Below are positions 24,201 to 34,287 of a DNA stretch of 64,000 nucleotides, in pieces. The stretch covers positions 70,625,823-70,689,822 of the forward strand of contig CM058239.1 in assembly GCA_030180135.1 (NCBI GenBank), written 5' to 3'. Made by a program: the position numbers and the translations under genes. Positions within the stretch are counted from its first letter, which is position 1. Every line of letters starts with the position of its first letter. This DNA is from Orychophragmus violaceus. Taxonomy: Eukaryota > Streptophyta > Magnoliopsida > Brassicales > Brassicaceae. Under the pieces are notes generated by a model, which saw only the letters and a program-made list of their open reading frames with translations, was not told the DNA's origin and did no database searches.

Positions 24201-25765
24201 ACGCACTCTCAAGGCGACACATGCTGATCACAACTTTGGAGGCTAAGGTCTTAGGGTTTGAACACCTTAAGGATGCATATAAGGATGATCCAGACTTCGG
24301 TTCAGTCTATCAAGATTGTACCACCGCCCCAACAGGTTCCTTCTACTTACATAATGGTTATTTGTTTAGGGAAAAACGTTTGTGTGTTCCACAGGGTTCT
24401 ATGCGAGACTTGTTGATCAAGGAAGCGCATGGTGGTGGGCTCATGGGACATTTTGGAGTGGATAAGACTCTGAGCGTTTTAGTAGAACACTTCTTTTGGC
24501 CTCACCTCAAGAAGGATGTGGAACGATTCTGTTCCAAGTGTGTCACTTGCCTCAAAGCCAAATCCAGGTCACATCCACATGGTTTATATATGCCACTTCC
24601 TATTCCTAGTATGCCTTGGGTTGATATATCAATGGACTTTGTCTTAGGCTTACCCAAAATCCGAGGAAAGGATTCTATTTTTGTTGTAGTGGACAGGTTC
24701 TCAAAGATGGCACATTTCATTCCCTGTGCCAAGACTAATGATGCAACTCAAACTGCTGAGTTATTCTTTAAAGAAGTAGTACGCTTACATGGGATCCCGA
24801 GAACTATTGTTTCTGACCGAGACACGAAGTTTCTGAGTCACTTCTGGAGAGTTCTTTGGAGGAAGCTAGGAACCAAGCTACTCTTCTCAACAACTTGTCA
24901 TCCACAAACTGATGGACAAACTGAGGTTGTAAACAGAACTCTATCTACTCTCTTAAGAGCCACGGTTGGTAAGAACTTACGGAACTGGTTAGATTGTATT
25001 CCATATGATGAGTTTGCTTATAATCATGCTAACCATTCTACTACTAAGTTGTCACCTTTTGAGATTGTCTATGGATTTCAGCCAGAAACCCCTTTAGATC
25101 TTGTTCCTTTGCCGCCATTAGATGTTACTAATCAGGATGGAGAATCAAAGGCTGAGTTAATCAAGAAGCTTCATCAGAAGGTGAAGGCCAACATAGAGGA
25201 AAGGACGGCCAAGTATAAGAAGGCTGCTGACAAAGGGAGAAAGGAGCTCATCTTCAATCCAGGAGATTGGGTGTGGGTTCACATGCGTACAGAGAGGTTC
25301 CCAAATCAGAGGAAGTCCAAACTTGCGCCAAGAGGAGCTGGACCATTTCGAGTGTTGGAGAGAGTCAACAACAATGCCTACAAGCTGGATCTGCCAGGTG
25401 AGTTGACCATTTCACCAGTGTTCAATGTTGCTGACTTGCTTCCTTATAATGCAGATGATGGAATTCTGAGGTCAGAATCTTCTCAAGAGGGAGGGAATGA
25501 TGAGGACATCGACTCAAGCGTTGACTCAAGCGTTGACTCAAGCGTAGAGATACGACGGGAAGACCTAGAAGAAGTACCTGCTGCTCAAGACGTGACGACC
25601 ATGAGAGATCCTCCAAGGACAAGATCAGGAACTAGAAGACTCAGAGCACTGTTCAACACGTCCATTCAGAGTCTCCTAGCTCAAGATTATCAAGTGGAGC
25701 GTGTAGAAGATCAAATGAAGACAATTGAAGACTCGATGATGATCTTCTCGATTCAGCCTACTTAG
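21122..25765 (+). CDS. CRM gag-pol polyprotein, open but lacking RT motif A
   Basis: One open frame of 1547 codons. The ATG at 21209 (MAGDHVDPNAALLEAL), 29 codons in, is the more likely start because the preceding residues look like read-through leader. Order: capsid (residues about 100-290); CCHC knuckle CFKCQGKGHYARDC (22158-22199); protease LIIDGGSC (about 22420), the usual chromovirus variant; RT with YFDDILVYS (about 23439-23465); RNase H ECDASGLGIGAVL (23878) and HTDHETLKHL (24066); integrase zinc region HFGVDKTL...CSKCVTC (24450-24552), then Asp in SMDFVLGLP, Asp in SDRDTKF, Glu in GQTEVVNR. The frame runs 268 bases into the 3' LTR, giving a basic C-terminus like the CR motif. Anomaly: IPR is followed directly by SGYHQ at 23256-23275, so roughly 17-20 residues including the motif-A catalytic Asp are absent. 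Reverse transcription by this product is not expected. Confidence 0.93.
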   Translation: MLRIFLLILCLLFPSHLIACSSVYRNRKPMAGDHVDPNAALLEALQAMKNDLSAQIGRIDQRVGRLELPRNDEQSDDDESENTLNAGAGGRNRDHQHHRRDRQPQQEVNRNFAKDLKLIVPTFAGRVNPEAYLDWERRMEYIFDYYEYNDQKKIALASAQLTDHALTWWDREVQDRRRNNFERITTWAAMKYNFRRRFVPPHYHRDMQKQFRLLSQKNKSVEEYYEEFEQLKNRMALDESEEVLMGHFIDGLNDRIARKVERQPCHDLNDLLHAAVQAEQGIKRKTAAASRSRPNSWSAPQAKNLDKGKTVASGSQDKRSAYDAPRNNRTDSGKSSTTNTRARDITCFKCQGKGHYARDCPNKRVMILTPDGGYESQDEVEHLEAADSEEEVAFPETGEMLVVCRALSALSDPDTIHRENLFFTRCSVQNKVCSLIIDGGSCTNAASKIMVEKLGLKTTQHPRPYRLRWLDSSTEIRIHEQVLIQFKIGKYEDEVLCDVVPMQVGHMFLGRPWQFDREVIHNGRTNTHSFTHDKRKFQLAPLSPQEVHEMQSKFAAEAKVSKTNLYITPSTVYKALERKETVLLMVFRDVLLTGSQDNVLVPEIVSLLDRYKDVFPEEIPTGLPPIRGIEHQIDLVPGVPLPNRPAYRMNPTETKELEKQIQDLMEKGYIRESLSPCAVPVLLVPKKDGTWRMCVDCRAINNITIKYRHPIPRSGYHQVRMKEGDEWKTAFKTKQGLYEWLVMPFGLTNAPSTFMRLMNQVLRAYISKFVVVYFDDILVYSKSFEDHQKHLELVLDTLRKESLYGNLKKCSFCTNEVVFLGFVVSSKGLQVDQEKIKAIQEWPRPNNIGQVRSFHGLASFYRRFVKDFSTIAAPLTAVIKKDVAFQWGTAQEDAFNRLKDRLTHAPVLVLPDFNKTFEVECDASGLGIGAVLTQGGRPVAYFSEKLSGASLNYPTYDKELYALVRSLETWQHYLLSKEFVIHTDHETLKHLRGQTTLKRRHAKWMEFVEAFPYVIKYKKGKENVVADALSRRHMLITTLEAKVLGFEHLKDAYKDDPDFGSVYQDCTTAPTGSFYLHNGYLFREKRLCVPQGSMRDLLIKEAHGGGLMGHFGVDKTLSVLVEHFFWPHLKKDVERFCSKCVTCLKAKSRSHPHGLYMPLPIPSMPWVDISMDFVLGLPKIRGKDSIFVVVDRFSKMAHFIPCAKTNDATQTAELFFKEVVRLHGIPRTIVSDRDTKFLSHFWRVLWRKLGTKLLFSTTCHPQTDGQTEVVNRTLSTLLRATVGKNLRNWLDCIPYDEFAYNHANHSTTKLSPFEIVYGFQPETPLDLVPLPPLDVTNQDGESKAELIKKLHQKVKANIEERTAKYKKAADKGRKELIFNPGDWVWVHMRTERFPNQRKSKLAPRGAGPFRVLERVNNNAYKLDLPGELTISPVFNVADLLPYNADDGILRSESSQEGGNDEDIDSSVDSSVDSSVEIRREDLEEVPAAQDVTTMRDPPRTRSGTRRLRALFNTSIQSLLAQDYQVERVEDQMKTIEDSMMIFSIQPT
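25484..25497 (+). other. CRM polypurine tract
   Basis: The purine-rich AAGAGGGAGGGAA segment lies immediately before the 3' LTR and inside the coding frame. Confidence 0.8.
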
Positions 25766-26329
25766 GCCCCAACCATGGACAGCCACACACGCTCAATAAG
25801 GTATGATTTCAATTATATATTGTGTTTGTTCGTTTTGCAGGTCCAAGTATTACATTAGTTGTCTGAGTCAGAGTCTGTATTAGTCGTTAAGTGATTCAAG
25901 TTTCCCTGTATTACTTTAAAGTCGGACCATAGGATATTTTAGTATTTAGTAGCCGTTGTAATTAGGTTTTCTGCCCTAGAAGGCAACAGCTGCACGATCC
26001 CCTTTATAAGGATCCTTAGCAGCCGTGTATCATTTACCAAGTATCAATACAATAACGCAGTTCTTCTTCTTTGAGAGAAAACACCTTTTCGATTCTAAGC
26101 TTTCTTGTGAGTCATATCAAGAGACCTTAGATTCAGTCTTATCACAAGATCCTTCATCTCTTGTGTGGCGACAATCAATCCATCTTCTATCCATTCAATC
26201 ATCTCACGTTCATTCTAAGGAGTCTAGAGACCCGAGGTTTGAATCCATTTTACCACCATATCACCCACGATCTAGAATAGAGAGACTTCAGTCCCTGTTC
26301 TACGTCAAACACGCTTCCATCTTGCATCA
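25498..26329 (+). repeat. CRM 3' LTR (832 bp)
   Basis: It differs from the 5' LTR at two positions that I could find: G for T after TTTTGCAG (25841) and A for T near 26125. It is followed by the duplicated target GCTGA (26330-26334). Confidence 0.95.
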
Positions 26330-26334
26330 GCTGA

Positions 26335-27818
26335 CTAGCCAACAATCAAACAAGAACATGACCGATCGAGCCCGAGCTGCCATACGAGAAGAGTTTGTTA
26401 TAAGACGAAGCCAGAGACAGTCCGGTTTGAGTCAATGGCTCGAACCAAATCGTCCTTGACTCTGTTTACCTCGTTTCCACGATACAAAGCTTTTCAACCT
26501 GTACCGCTTCCACGAGTTGTGATCGGTTCGGACTAAACCGTATATCAGGGAATTATTCCGTTTTATGACTTTAAAATTATAAATTTCATTCAGAACAATA
26601 TACGGTCTAATACAAAATGTTTAGCGGGACTTCCCAAAAAAATCTGAAACCGAAAGTAAAGTCAAAATGCGTAAACAACCGATACCCAATGCCAACCTCA
26701 GACTACTCTGAGTGTCCTATGCGTCCACCAAGCTACGCCAAACCTGAAAAATACAAAAGAGTCTAATGATCAATCTAAGATTACCCAGTGAGACGACTCT
26801 CAACTAAAAAGATGCTAATAATCTAATCATCCCGCCCAAACCCAAAATAACAATTAAGTACAATAGCTGATCACGTGCTACCAAGACGTGATGAGCTCCA
26901 CAACACACAAACATTCAAATAACAACACAACCATCAACGAAGGAAATCGAGAACACTGTAGCACATGCCCTCGATTAGACTCGATCTACACTAATCGCAT
27001 CTCTAACGCAATCTCCACACCATGGGCCCCAAATGCGAACTCGGTAACTTCCACAGGAACACTTAGCTACCGCCATGGTAACTAAAACCTCCCACGACTC
27101 CTAGACGAAAACATAAAGTCATGCGGCTAGGACACCGTTCTCCGTCCATCGATACGCGGTGACTCGGGCTACCCCTAGATAACCAAAGCTTCCATGCAGT
27201 CCGGCCCTAGGACCGTATTCTCGAGACCACACACCTACCGGCGTCACTCAGTAGGTTAACACCATAACCAGAATCACCACCCAAAGGTACGTGAACCGAT
27301 CAGGTCACTACCCGAGGATCCAATCAGGTCGGAAGTACCAGAACAGCAATGTAAACAAGCAGACTCACTGGGACTCTCCTGACTTCACATTATTATTTAA
27401 TTAATTCAATTACCCCGCTAAACCCAACTATAGACTAATTAACCCACCCGGTTATTATATTCTAAGTGTGTTATGTATCTTAACTGTATTTTAATCAACT
27501 CATAATTCCCCATATATAGATTCATTTAGATATGTTCTTTAATACTTATATATGCATATATGTCCTAACATGCCGTTCTTTATGAATGCAACACCCAATC
27601 AAGCAATCAAGGAAACTATCAACCAATTACTGATATAAGCTAACTTGCATGCATCTATTTAACATAACCATTTAATTAGTTAACCGAGTTATTAATTACC
27701 CTAGCCGTTCTAACCAATTCAATCATCGAGGTATGCAACATAAATATATGGTTAATAAATCCGAGGTCTATATGTCCTAATCTATATGCAACAAACAATT
27801 TAGCCGACTCACAGTGAT
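26335..27818. other. Non-coding, probably decayed gypsy LTR-like sequence
   Basis: This continues the CRM target. 26335-26459 retains a short open stretch (MTDRARAAIREEFVIRRSQ) without a recognisable family. 26640-27400 has the short, moderately GC-rich, stop-dense texture of a chromovirus LTR on the minus strand. 27400-27818 is AT-rich with TTAATTAA and TATATGCATATA words. Borders are not defined. Confidence 0.35.
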
Positions 27819-27823
27819 ATCGT

Positions 27824-28461
27824 TGTTGGATCTCCTATGATCTAGGGTTCGTTATATTGAAATTACCAACCTCGTTCTTACCTAAAACTAGCAGCGGAAT
27901 GATTGGTGAACGAGATAAGTAAGCGACTCAGATGCTTCGCCTCTACCAGATACACACGCACACAAACCTGGAAACCGGGATGCTAGTGCCGGATCTATGG
28001 GATCTCTGAGTTTTGGTGTTTCTGCCTCTTCTGTCAAGAAAGAGACGACGGCTCCTGTTCTAGGTCGAAACTCTTAAGTTTTATTCGACCTTGAATCACT
28101 CTTAACGGGCCAGACTCGTCTGAGTCATAAATCGAAAAGTCTGTTCGAAAGCCCGAACTGTGTCGACCGACACACATACTGTGTCGATCGACACAACACC
28201 ATTTGCTCGATATTAATGTGTATCCAATACACATTAACATGATCATTACCATAATGATCATTCCCATGTTTTAGCTTCCAGTTTGCTTAGGTGTGTGACC
28301 CTATAGGATCATATAATACTGGCAGTAAGTCTACAACTTACAGATCGCAAGAGGCTTCTAGAAAAACATTGCAACCGCCCAGTATTATACGAATGTCTGA
28401 TCTGACACACAACTATCATCAGGAGTGAGTACAAGTGTGATTTCAGGACACTATCCCAACA
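27824..28461 (-). repeat. Copia-2 3' LTR
   Basis: On the minus strand it starts TGTTGGGATAGTGTCC and ends GAGATCCAACA. It contains one GTCGACC/GTCGATC palindrome pair (28159-28174 and 28180-28195) of the kind amplified in the leader. Confidence 0.95.
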
Positions 28462-28476
28462 ATCTCCCACTTGTAC
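28462..28476 (-). other. Copia-2 polypurine tract
   Basis: The minus strand reads ACAAGTGGGAGAT directly before the 3' LTR, a purine-rich plus-strand primer site. Confidence 0.75.
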
Positions 28477-31400
28477 TGGAATCATCAATTCCTATAATCC
28501 TTTTGTCTCTATATCTCGATTTGGCATAAGGAAAGATTGGTGTCATCCTTATTAAGCCAACATCGTGTTTATCGAACTCCTGATCTTATACTGAACATTA
28601 CAAACAACTGAACTACAGTTCGTTTGAGTGCGGCCACACATTTTCTCAGCATTTAATCTTCGATAGGCCCTGAGATATTTATCTCCCGTTATTCAGGAGG
28701 GACAAATCCCATCTTATTCCATCCCTATTTCAACGCACACTTCATGATATACTTGAACAGTGCCGTTATAGTCGCCAATTACGGGTCGACGTTTGACAAG
28801 GTCAAAGTGTACCAATTCATATGCAAGAAAGCATGATGAACTCAGGTCTAAGGACTATACTCTATAGTCATAATGAGAACCTCTCATGACACAGATATAA
28901 CTATCCTGGAGACTTCTCATTAGCGGGTCATGTCCGATCATATGTTCACCAACATATATCTATGTGACTGACTGTGATACTCATATCATTGACTCCATGA
29001 AACTTAGTCAACAGTCACCTCACAATCTAGTCTCTCGCGGTTGTTATTGTCCCACTTTAACAACCTCGACTAGGGACACATCATAATTTATGTCATTTGT
29101 TACTTATAGGGTTTCATGATCAAGTCCTCAACTTGATGGCCTATAATATGACATAAACTTATCTTGGGACCATTATTTAATTATCCAATAGTCAAATAAT
29201 ATTGATGTCAGTTTTTCATAAACATGACCATATCATATCTATCTGAACATCATAACTAAACTAACTCCCACTAGAATCAAGACCAAGTCTTCAGATATCT
29301 AGTACCTACAGCAACAGTATTCAACTTGTGCTTAGGTTGTGAGAGATGCTGCGGCGTTCTTGCTTGGAACCATTCCAACAAAGCACACCGATATTCTTTA
29401 ATAAGCACTAGTCTACGGTCCTCTGCTTGGAAACCTTTCCAACAGGCAGTACCGTTACACATGCAAAATGACATAACCAGGTGACAACCGGGAGTCATCT
29501 TTGTCTGTCTAACTACTCATAACTGATTCGTCTTTTTCTCAGTTGTACAAGAACCTATCCTTAGTGTTTCTCAAACATTTGGGGATATTCCTTACAACTG
29601 TCCAGTGACTCTTACTGGAACAAATTGGTACCTACTCGTCATGCTTTATGCGTCAGCTGCATTTAGACGAGCGCAAAATATGGCATTCATGATGGATTCT
29701 ATTGCATGAGCAAAAGGAATCTCACTCATAGACACTAGCTCAGCCAGTGTCCAAGACACTTCATCTTGCTAAGATCATTGCCATAAGACCTTTGGTGTGA
29801 AGCCATTCTTGGAATCATGCATATTGGAACTCTCCAGTACCTTATAATCATAAGGATTCTGACACGATCCAATTAGCTCTTCTGATCCATCTCAATGGAT
29901 CCATATTCCAAGAGCTTACGCGGCTTCTCCCATGTCCATTGTTAAGTTTGACTTCCGACCCAAATCTTGACAAGACTTTTAGCATCGGAACGTCGTTTAT
30001 GAGATTAAGTACGTTCTAAACATACAGTTTGAGAATTGCAGCTACGCTCCCTCTAGTTTACTTGTAAACGCATTGTTTCTATTCGTTCCTGATCGAGTCA
30101 AAGCCTTTGACCGTTTTAACATAACATAGATTCCAACTCCAAGATGCTTGCTTCAATCGGTGAAGTTAACATGCATAACTAGCCAATTTTCGGAGTTGGG
30201 CCTCACCTTCGCTTCTTTGAATTTCGCAGGTCCGTCACTTTTCAATGATCAACAGATCACGACAATCGGCTACGAGAAATCACTCTCGAGTTAGTGACGG
30301 ATCCTTTCGGATCTGCGAATTTCAAGCTCCACAGGTGTAGATCCTACAGCCCTCTGTAGATCCAACCGCTGCTCTCCCTCAACAGGTTGAACAGCCTCCT
30401 GTGTTTCTCGAATTTCTTCGAGTTGTACTTTTACTCCCACTGTTCTTCTTGGAAAAACAGAGTTCCGAACAACAAAACTTTGTTCTCGGATTGGTTGCAA
30501 AAGTACCAAGCCTCGGTTTCCCTAGGACAACCAGCGAATCAGCACTTATCAGATTTGGGTTCAAGTTTGTTTGTTGACAACAACTGCCTCACACAAACCT
30601 TGCAATCCCAATTAATCAGAAAAACATATTTGGAAATCACCCAGTCCACATCCAATGTGGTGTTTTTCACTGATTCTGATAGAAAACTTATTTAACGTAA
30701 ACATGTTCATTTTAGAGCGTATTTTAAAAGAATAATGGAAGATTCATGTGACTCATCATTAATCGGAGCATATCCAATAAGATCCGATTCATTCTCTCAG
30801 AAACACCATTCAAGGTTTTTCAGGAGAGATGAGCTGTGAAATGACTTCACACTCACTTAGATGATCACCCAATTCTTGACTCAAGTATTTTCCTCCGCGA
30901 TCTAATCGAGGATCTCAATACTTCTGTCAAATCGGTTCTATACTTCATTCTGAAACTCCTTTGATCATTCCAAAGGATTCTGACTCGTGTCTCATCAAAT
31001 GAACACAGTCATACTTACTGAAGCCATCAATAAGTCAATGAAGTATTGAAGTTTTCCTTTGGCACTAATGCACATCGGGCCACATACATCAGTACGTGTA
31101 AGGCCCAATAAGACTCTGGCCCTTTTCTTTAGCTCTGCTAAAGAAGCCTTAGTCATTTGGCCCAGCAAGCAGAATTCATGTCTCAATTGATTTACAATCA
31201 AATGAACCTGAAGCCCATAACTATGGAACTTCTGAAGCCGCTTCACTCTATTTGGTCAATATGACTATGCTGAGGAAAAATCGAGTTCAAGTCATCAGAC
31301 GTAACTCGTTTGATATTTATGTTATATTTAAGCGTATGTTGGTTTAAGATATAAAACCCTTTCAAAGGGGGTGCTACCATATAATATTTCATTAAGATCA

Positions 31401-31613
31401 AAAGAGCAAAACTTGTCTTTTATCATAATGAAAAGCATCCAAGTTCTCACAAGAAAATGAAAGACATTTCTGCATAAAGCAGGTACATAGTAGCAATTAC
31501 TTAATTCAAAACCAAGCTTGAAAGTCTCTTACAAGTGGAGAATCTCTACGGCTCATGTAGCAACCATTGCTCCATACCAGACTCGCAGTTCCACTTGTCC
31601 TTTCTTCAACGTT
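28477..31613 (-). pseudogene. Copia-2 decayed pol
   Basis: Remnants in order on the minus strand are: integrase with LLGLTRTDVCGPM (31246-30995); an integrase-tail/linker piece with LEIRRSERIRH (30509-30291); RT scraps around 29600-30100; and an RNase H scrap (29498-29277). Where Copia-1 has YVDDI, this copy reads YV followed by TAG (30011-30027), so the RT catalytic pair is gone. The protease triad seen in Copia-1 is also replaced, with a stop, near 31655-31675. LTR divergence is only about 2%, so much of this decay probably predates the insertion. Confidence 0.75.
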
Positions 31614-32528
31614 CTACTGTTGCTTAGGCCCTGCATATTTCCAAAATATCAGTACCTCAACTAGTATCCAATACATACGTAGAACTTGAAATAATAACAC
31701 AATACCTGAAGAAGAAGTACCATACATCTTCTCCATTTCTTGTGAATCTTCCAAGAATTTAATGCAATTTCTCTTCCAATGCCCAAACTCTTTACAGTAG
31801 CAGCATCTATCAACATCAGATGGGCCTGACTTGGGCTTAAAAGATGACACAGGCTTATCCCGATTCCAAACCTGAACGGCCTTGCCTTCACCCTTGTCTA
31901 TACAAGTTTTTTCAAATCTTTTACCCTTTTTGATGTTTTGCTCTGCTGTCTTGAGCATGCCATGCAGCTCAGTCAACTTCTTCGTCAAGTTATTCTTGAT
32001 ATAGTTTTTGACAAACTTATCATAACTAGACGGCAGTGACTGCAGAATGATGTCTGTAGCCAACTCTAAGCTGACAGGACAATCCAGTTTCCCCAGGTTA
32101 TCAATGTAACCCATCATTTTAATGACATGAGGACTCACTGGAGCATCATATGGTAGCTTGCACCCAGTGAGAGACTTCACCATCTGGAATCTCTTAACTC
32201 GTGCTAGATCCTGAAACTTCAGTTTCAGGCTGGTGATCATCTCTATTGGCGACTCCATGTTCTCGTATTGACTCTTCAAGTCCGATACCATGGTAGCCAA
32301 CATCAGACCACGCACATCTACCACATCAATATAACGCTTATTCCAAGCATCATATACTGCATTCGAGCGATTGGTCCCAATCTTTTCTGGAAGAGCTTTC
32401 TCAAGGACATAGTCCTTACTCTCCTGCTTGAGAATAAATCTCAAATTTCGATACCAATCCAGGAAGTTTGATCCATTTAACTTGTCCTTATCAAGGACAG
32501 ATCGCAACGAGAAGGTAGTTTTAGACAT
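31614..32528 (-). CDS. Copia-2 gag (capsid/nucleocapsid), 304 aa, open
   Basis: It starts at an ATG at 32526-32528 (MSKTTFSLRSVLDKDKLNGS). Residues about 1-200 form the copia capsid region (Retrotran_gag_2/UBN2 type), and the knuckle CCYCKEFGHWKRNC lies at about 31763-31804. After the knuckle the normal gag-protease continuation is lost by a shift, and the last 40 residues (from about VLLFQVL) are out of frame. It is the only intact reading frame in this element. Continued openness amid a ruined pol suggests that a functional capsid or RNA binding is what this family keeps. Confidence 0.85.
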   Translation of the reverse strand: MSKTTFSLRSVLDKDKLNGSNFLDWYRNLRFILKQESKDYVLEKALPEKIGTNRSNAVYDAWNKRYIDVVDVRGLMLATMVSDLKSQYENMESPIEMITSLKLKFQDLARVKRFQMVKSLTGCKLPYDAPVSPHVIKMMGYIDNLGKLDCPVSLELATDIILQSLPSSYDKFVKNYIKNNLTKKLTELHGMLKTAEQNIKKGKRFEKTCIDKGEGKAVQVWNRDKPVSSFKPKSGPSDVDRCCYCKEFGHWKRNCIKFLEDSQEMEKMYGTSSSGIVLLFQVLRMYWILVEVLIFWKYAGPKQQ

Positions 32529-33797
32529 AGGCTGAAAATTTTAATCAAAGAAAATTCTAGTTATGATTCAGGAAATGAGGAATCTTATCCAATAAGAAAA
32601 CTCGCATTATATTCAAACAATGTTTCCTCAATGAATATAATGATCCAAGATTCATACATCACTAAGATCTGAGTGGACGACTCGTCATCACCCAGAGTTT
32701 AGTAATCTAGGTAAGCAAATCATTGCTAATTGTACTCAGTACAACTCTTGGTCGTAGATGAGACAATCCATGTCTCATCCACTATGACGTCTCTGGGCCC
32801 AGAACTTCTGATAGCCCAGTCAAGTTAAACCAATCTCTTCTGTCTTGTGATCATTGACAGTCGCACTGCAAGTGTATCAATGATCACCTGCCTTACTCAC
32901 GTCACTGTGGATACCAAGGACTACAAGACTATCCAACAATGAAACGAGTCTTGACAGTAGACAAGATTGGGCAAGACATCAAGGTCACTTGATATTTAGT
33001 TGAGGAAATGGAACTTTAAAATATTAGTAATTCAATCTCTTAGGTCACGTAATTGTAGATGTCAAGCACTGCAAGACCATCAACGTTACTATCTGCCTTA
33101 CTCACGTAATTGTGGATACCAAGCTCTTGGCAAGACTATCCAACAACGAAACGAGTCTTGACAGTTGACCTTATTGAAACTAAGCTTTGATCTAACACAC
33201 ATCCAATGTGTATTATACAGGTTTAAAACATTTTACTTCTAATTTTAATTAAGTTTTAATCGATCTAATTTTAGTGGGTTAGGTCATTCGGTTCGGCTTC
33301 TTAATCATATGGTTCAAAACCAAAAGATTACGGTTCGCATTGTCACCATATGCGTCGACTGACACACTTGGTCGACTCTTGATATGCAACCTTAAGATTA
33401 TTCGAGATAACCGGTCAAATCCAATTTAACCAGTTCATCTAATCGAACCGATTCAATCAGTTTTAACTAATCGCGATAACCGGTTCAATCCAATTGAATC
33501 GACTTATCCGATCAAACTGATCTTAACCAATTAAATCGGTTTGTTCTAATTGAGATAAACAGTTCAATTCAATTGAACCAATTAATCCAATTTAAACCGA
33601 TCTGATCTTCCTTAACCAAGTATGATAGCCAGTTCAATCCAATTGAACCGATTCAACCAATCGTAAGGCTTGTGTCGACCGACATTAAACCTGTATCGAT
33701 CGACACAGTAGAGTATTAGGGATTATAAATTAAACCGACATAACCATGCGAGATAACCAGTTCAATCCAATTTAACCGATCTATCCATTCGCATAGT
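32529..33797 (-). other. Copia-2 leader, gag-proximal part with AT-rich imperfect repeats
   Basis: No gene. 33400-33790 repeats the words GATAACCRGTTCAATCCAATT and AACCGATTYAATC at irregular spacing of roughly 60-80 bases. A GTCGACC/ATCGATC palindrome pair at 33671-33707 precedes the ordered array. Confidence 0.65.
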
Positions 33798-33798
33798 C

Positions 33799-34138
33799 TG
33801 TGTCGACCGATGCACCCAGTGTGTCGATCGACACAGTGCGATTTCAAATCTTTCGCATTTTCGCGGTGTATCAACCGACACACCCAGTGCGTCGATCGAT
33901 GCTGTGCGAAAACCCTAATATGTTTTACGATTTTTCGCGATGTGTCGACCGACACAAGCTTAGTGTCGATCGACACCATGCGACAAACCCTAAAGTTATT
34001 TACGCGTTTTCGCTCTGTGTCGACCGACACACGCTTTGTGTCGATCGACACGCTGCGAAAACCCTAAAATTTATTTATGCGTTTTCGCTCTGTGTCGACC
34101 GACACACGCTTTGTGTCGATCGACACGCTGCGAAAACG
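33799..34138. repeat. Tandem array of 16-base palindrome pairs, five units
   Basis: Units start at 33799, 33867, 33941, 34016 and 34091 (spacing 68, 74, 75, 75). Each unit holds TGTGTCGACCGACACA-like then TGTGTCGATCGACACA-like palindromes followed by GCGAAAACCCTAA-type sequence. The last two units are almost identical. Open frames across it (CVDRH repeats) are by-products of the repeat. Confidence 0.92.
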
Positions 34139-34274
34139 CAGACATCGTATTTTCAACAGAGGTTCTAATCCGAGATTTACATCATGAAAATTCGATTTAC
34201 CAAGCAACAATCAATTCAATAACATCAGTATTCGAATTTAAGTGCTTCAGATTCAATAGACTAAACCCTACCAT

Positions 34275-34286
34275 GCTCTGATACCA
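34275..34286 (-). other. Copia-2 primer-binding site (initiator tRNA-Met)
   Basis: TGGTATCAGAGC on the minus strand, one base from the 5' LTR. Confidence 0.95.
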
Positions 34287-34287
34287 C

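Larger units (their letters stand above)
19606..26329 (+). mobile_element. CRM-type chromovirus (Ty3/gypsy), full length and very young
   Basis: Complete structure: TSD GCTGA at 19601-19605 and 26330-26334, LTRs 19606-20437 and 25498-26329 (832 bp each, two differences), PBS 20440-20451, one gag-pol frame, and a purine tract before the 3' LTR. LTRs start TGATGAGGACATC and the reading frame continues into the 3' LTR, both known features of CRM (centromeric) elements. At 0.24% LTR divergence the insertion is recent. RT motif A is deleted, so it should be non-autonomous. Confidence 0.93.

Noticed and set aside
33799..34138. Regularly spaced palindromes resembling a CRISPR array
   Set aside because: Spacers are repeats of each other rather than unique, there is no cas gene, and the setting is a plant retroelement leader.
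33716..34281. Open frames on both strands with repeated CVDRHTLCVDRH-type residues
   Set aside because: They are translations of the palindrome array and end with it. The repeat is better explained as leader DNA.
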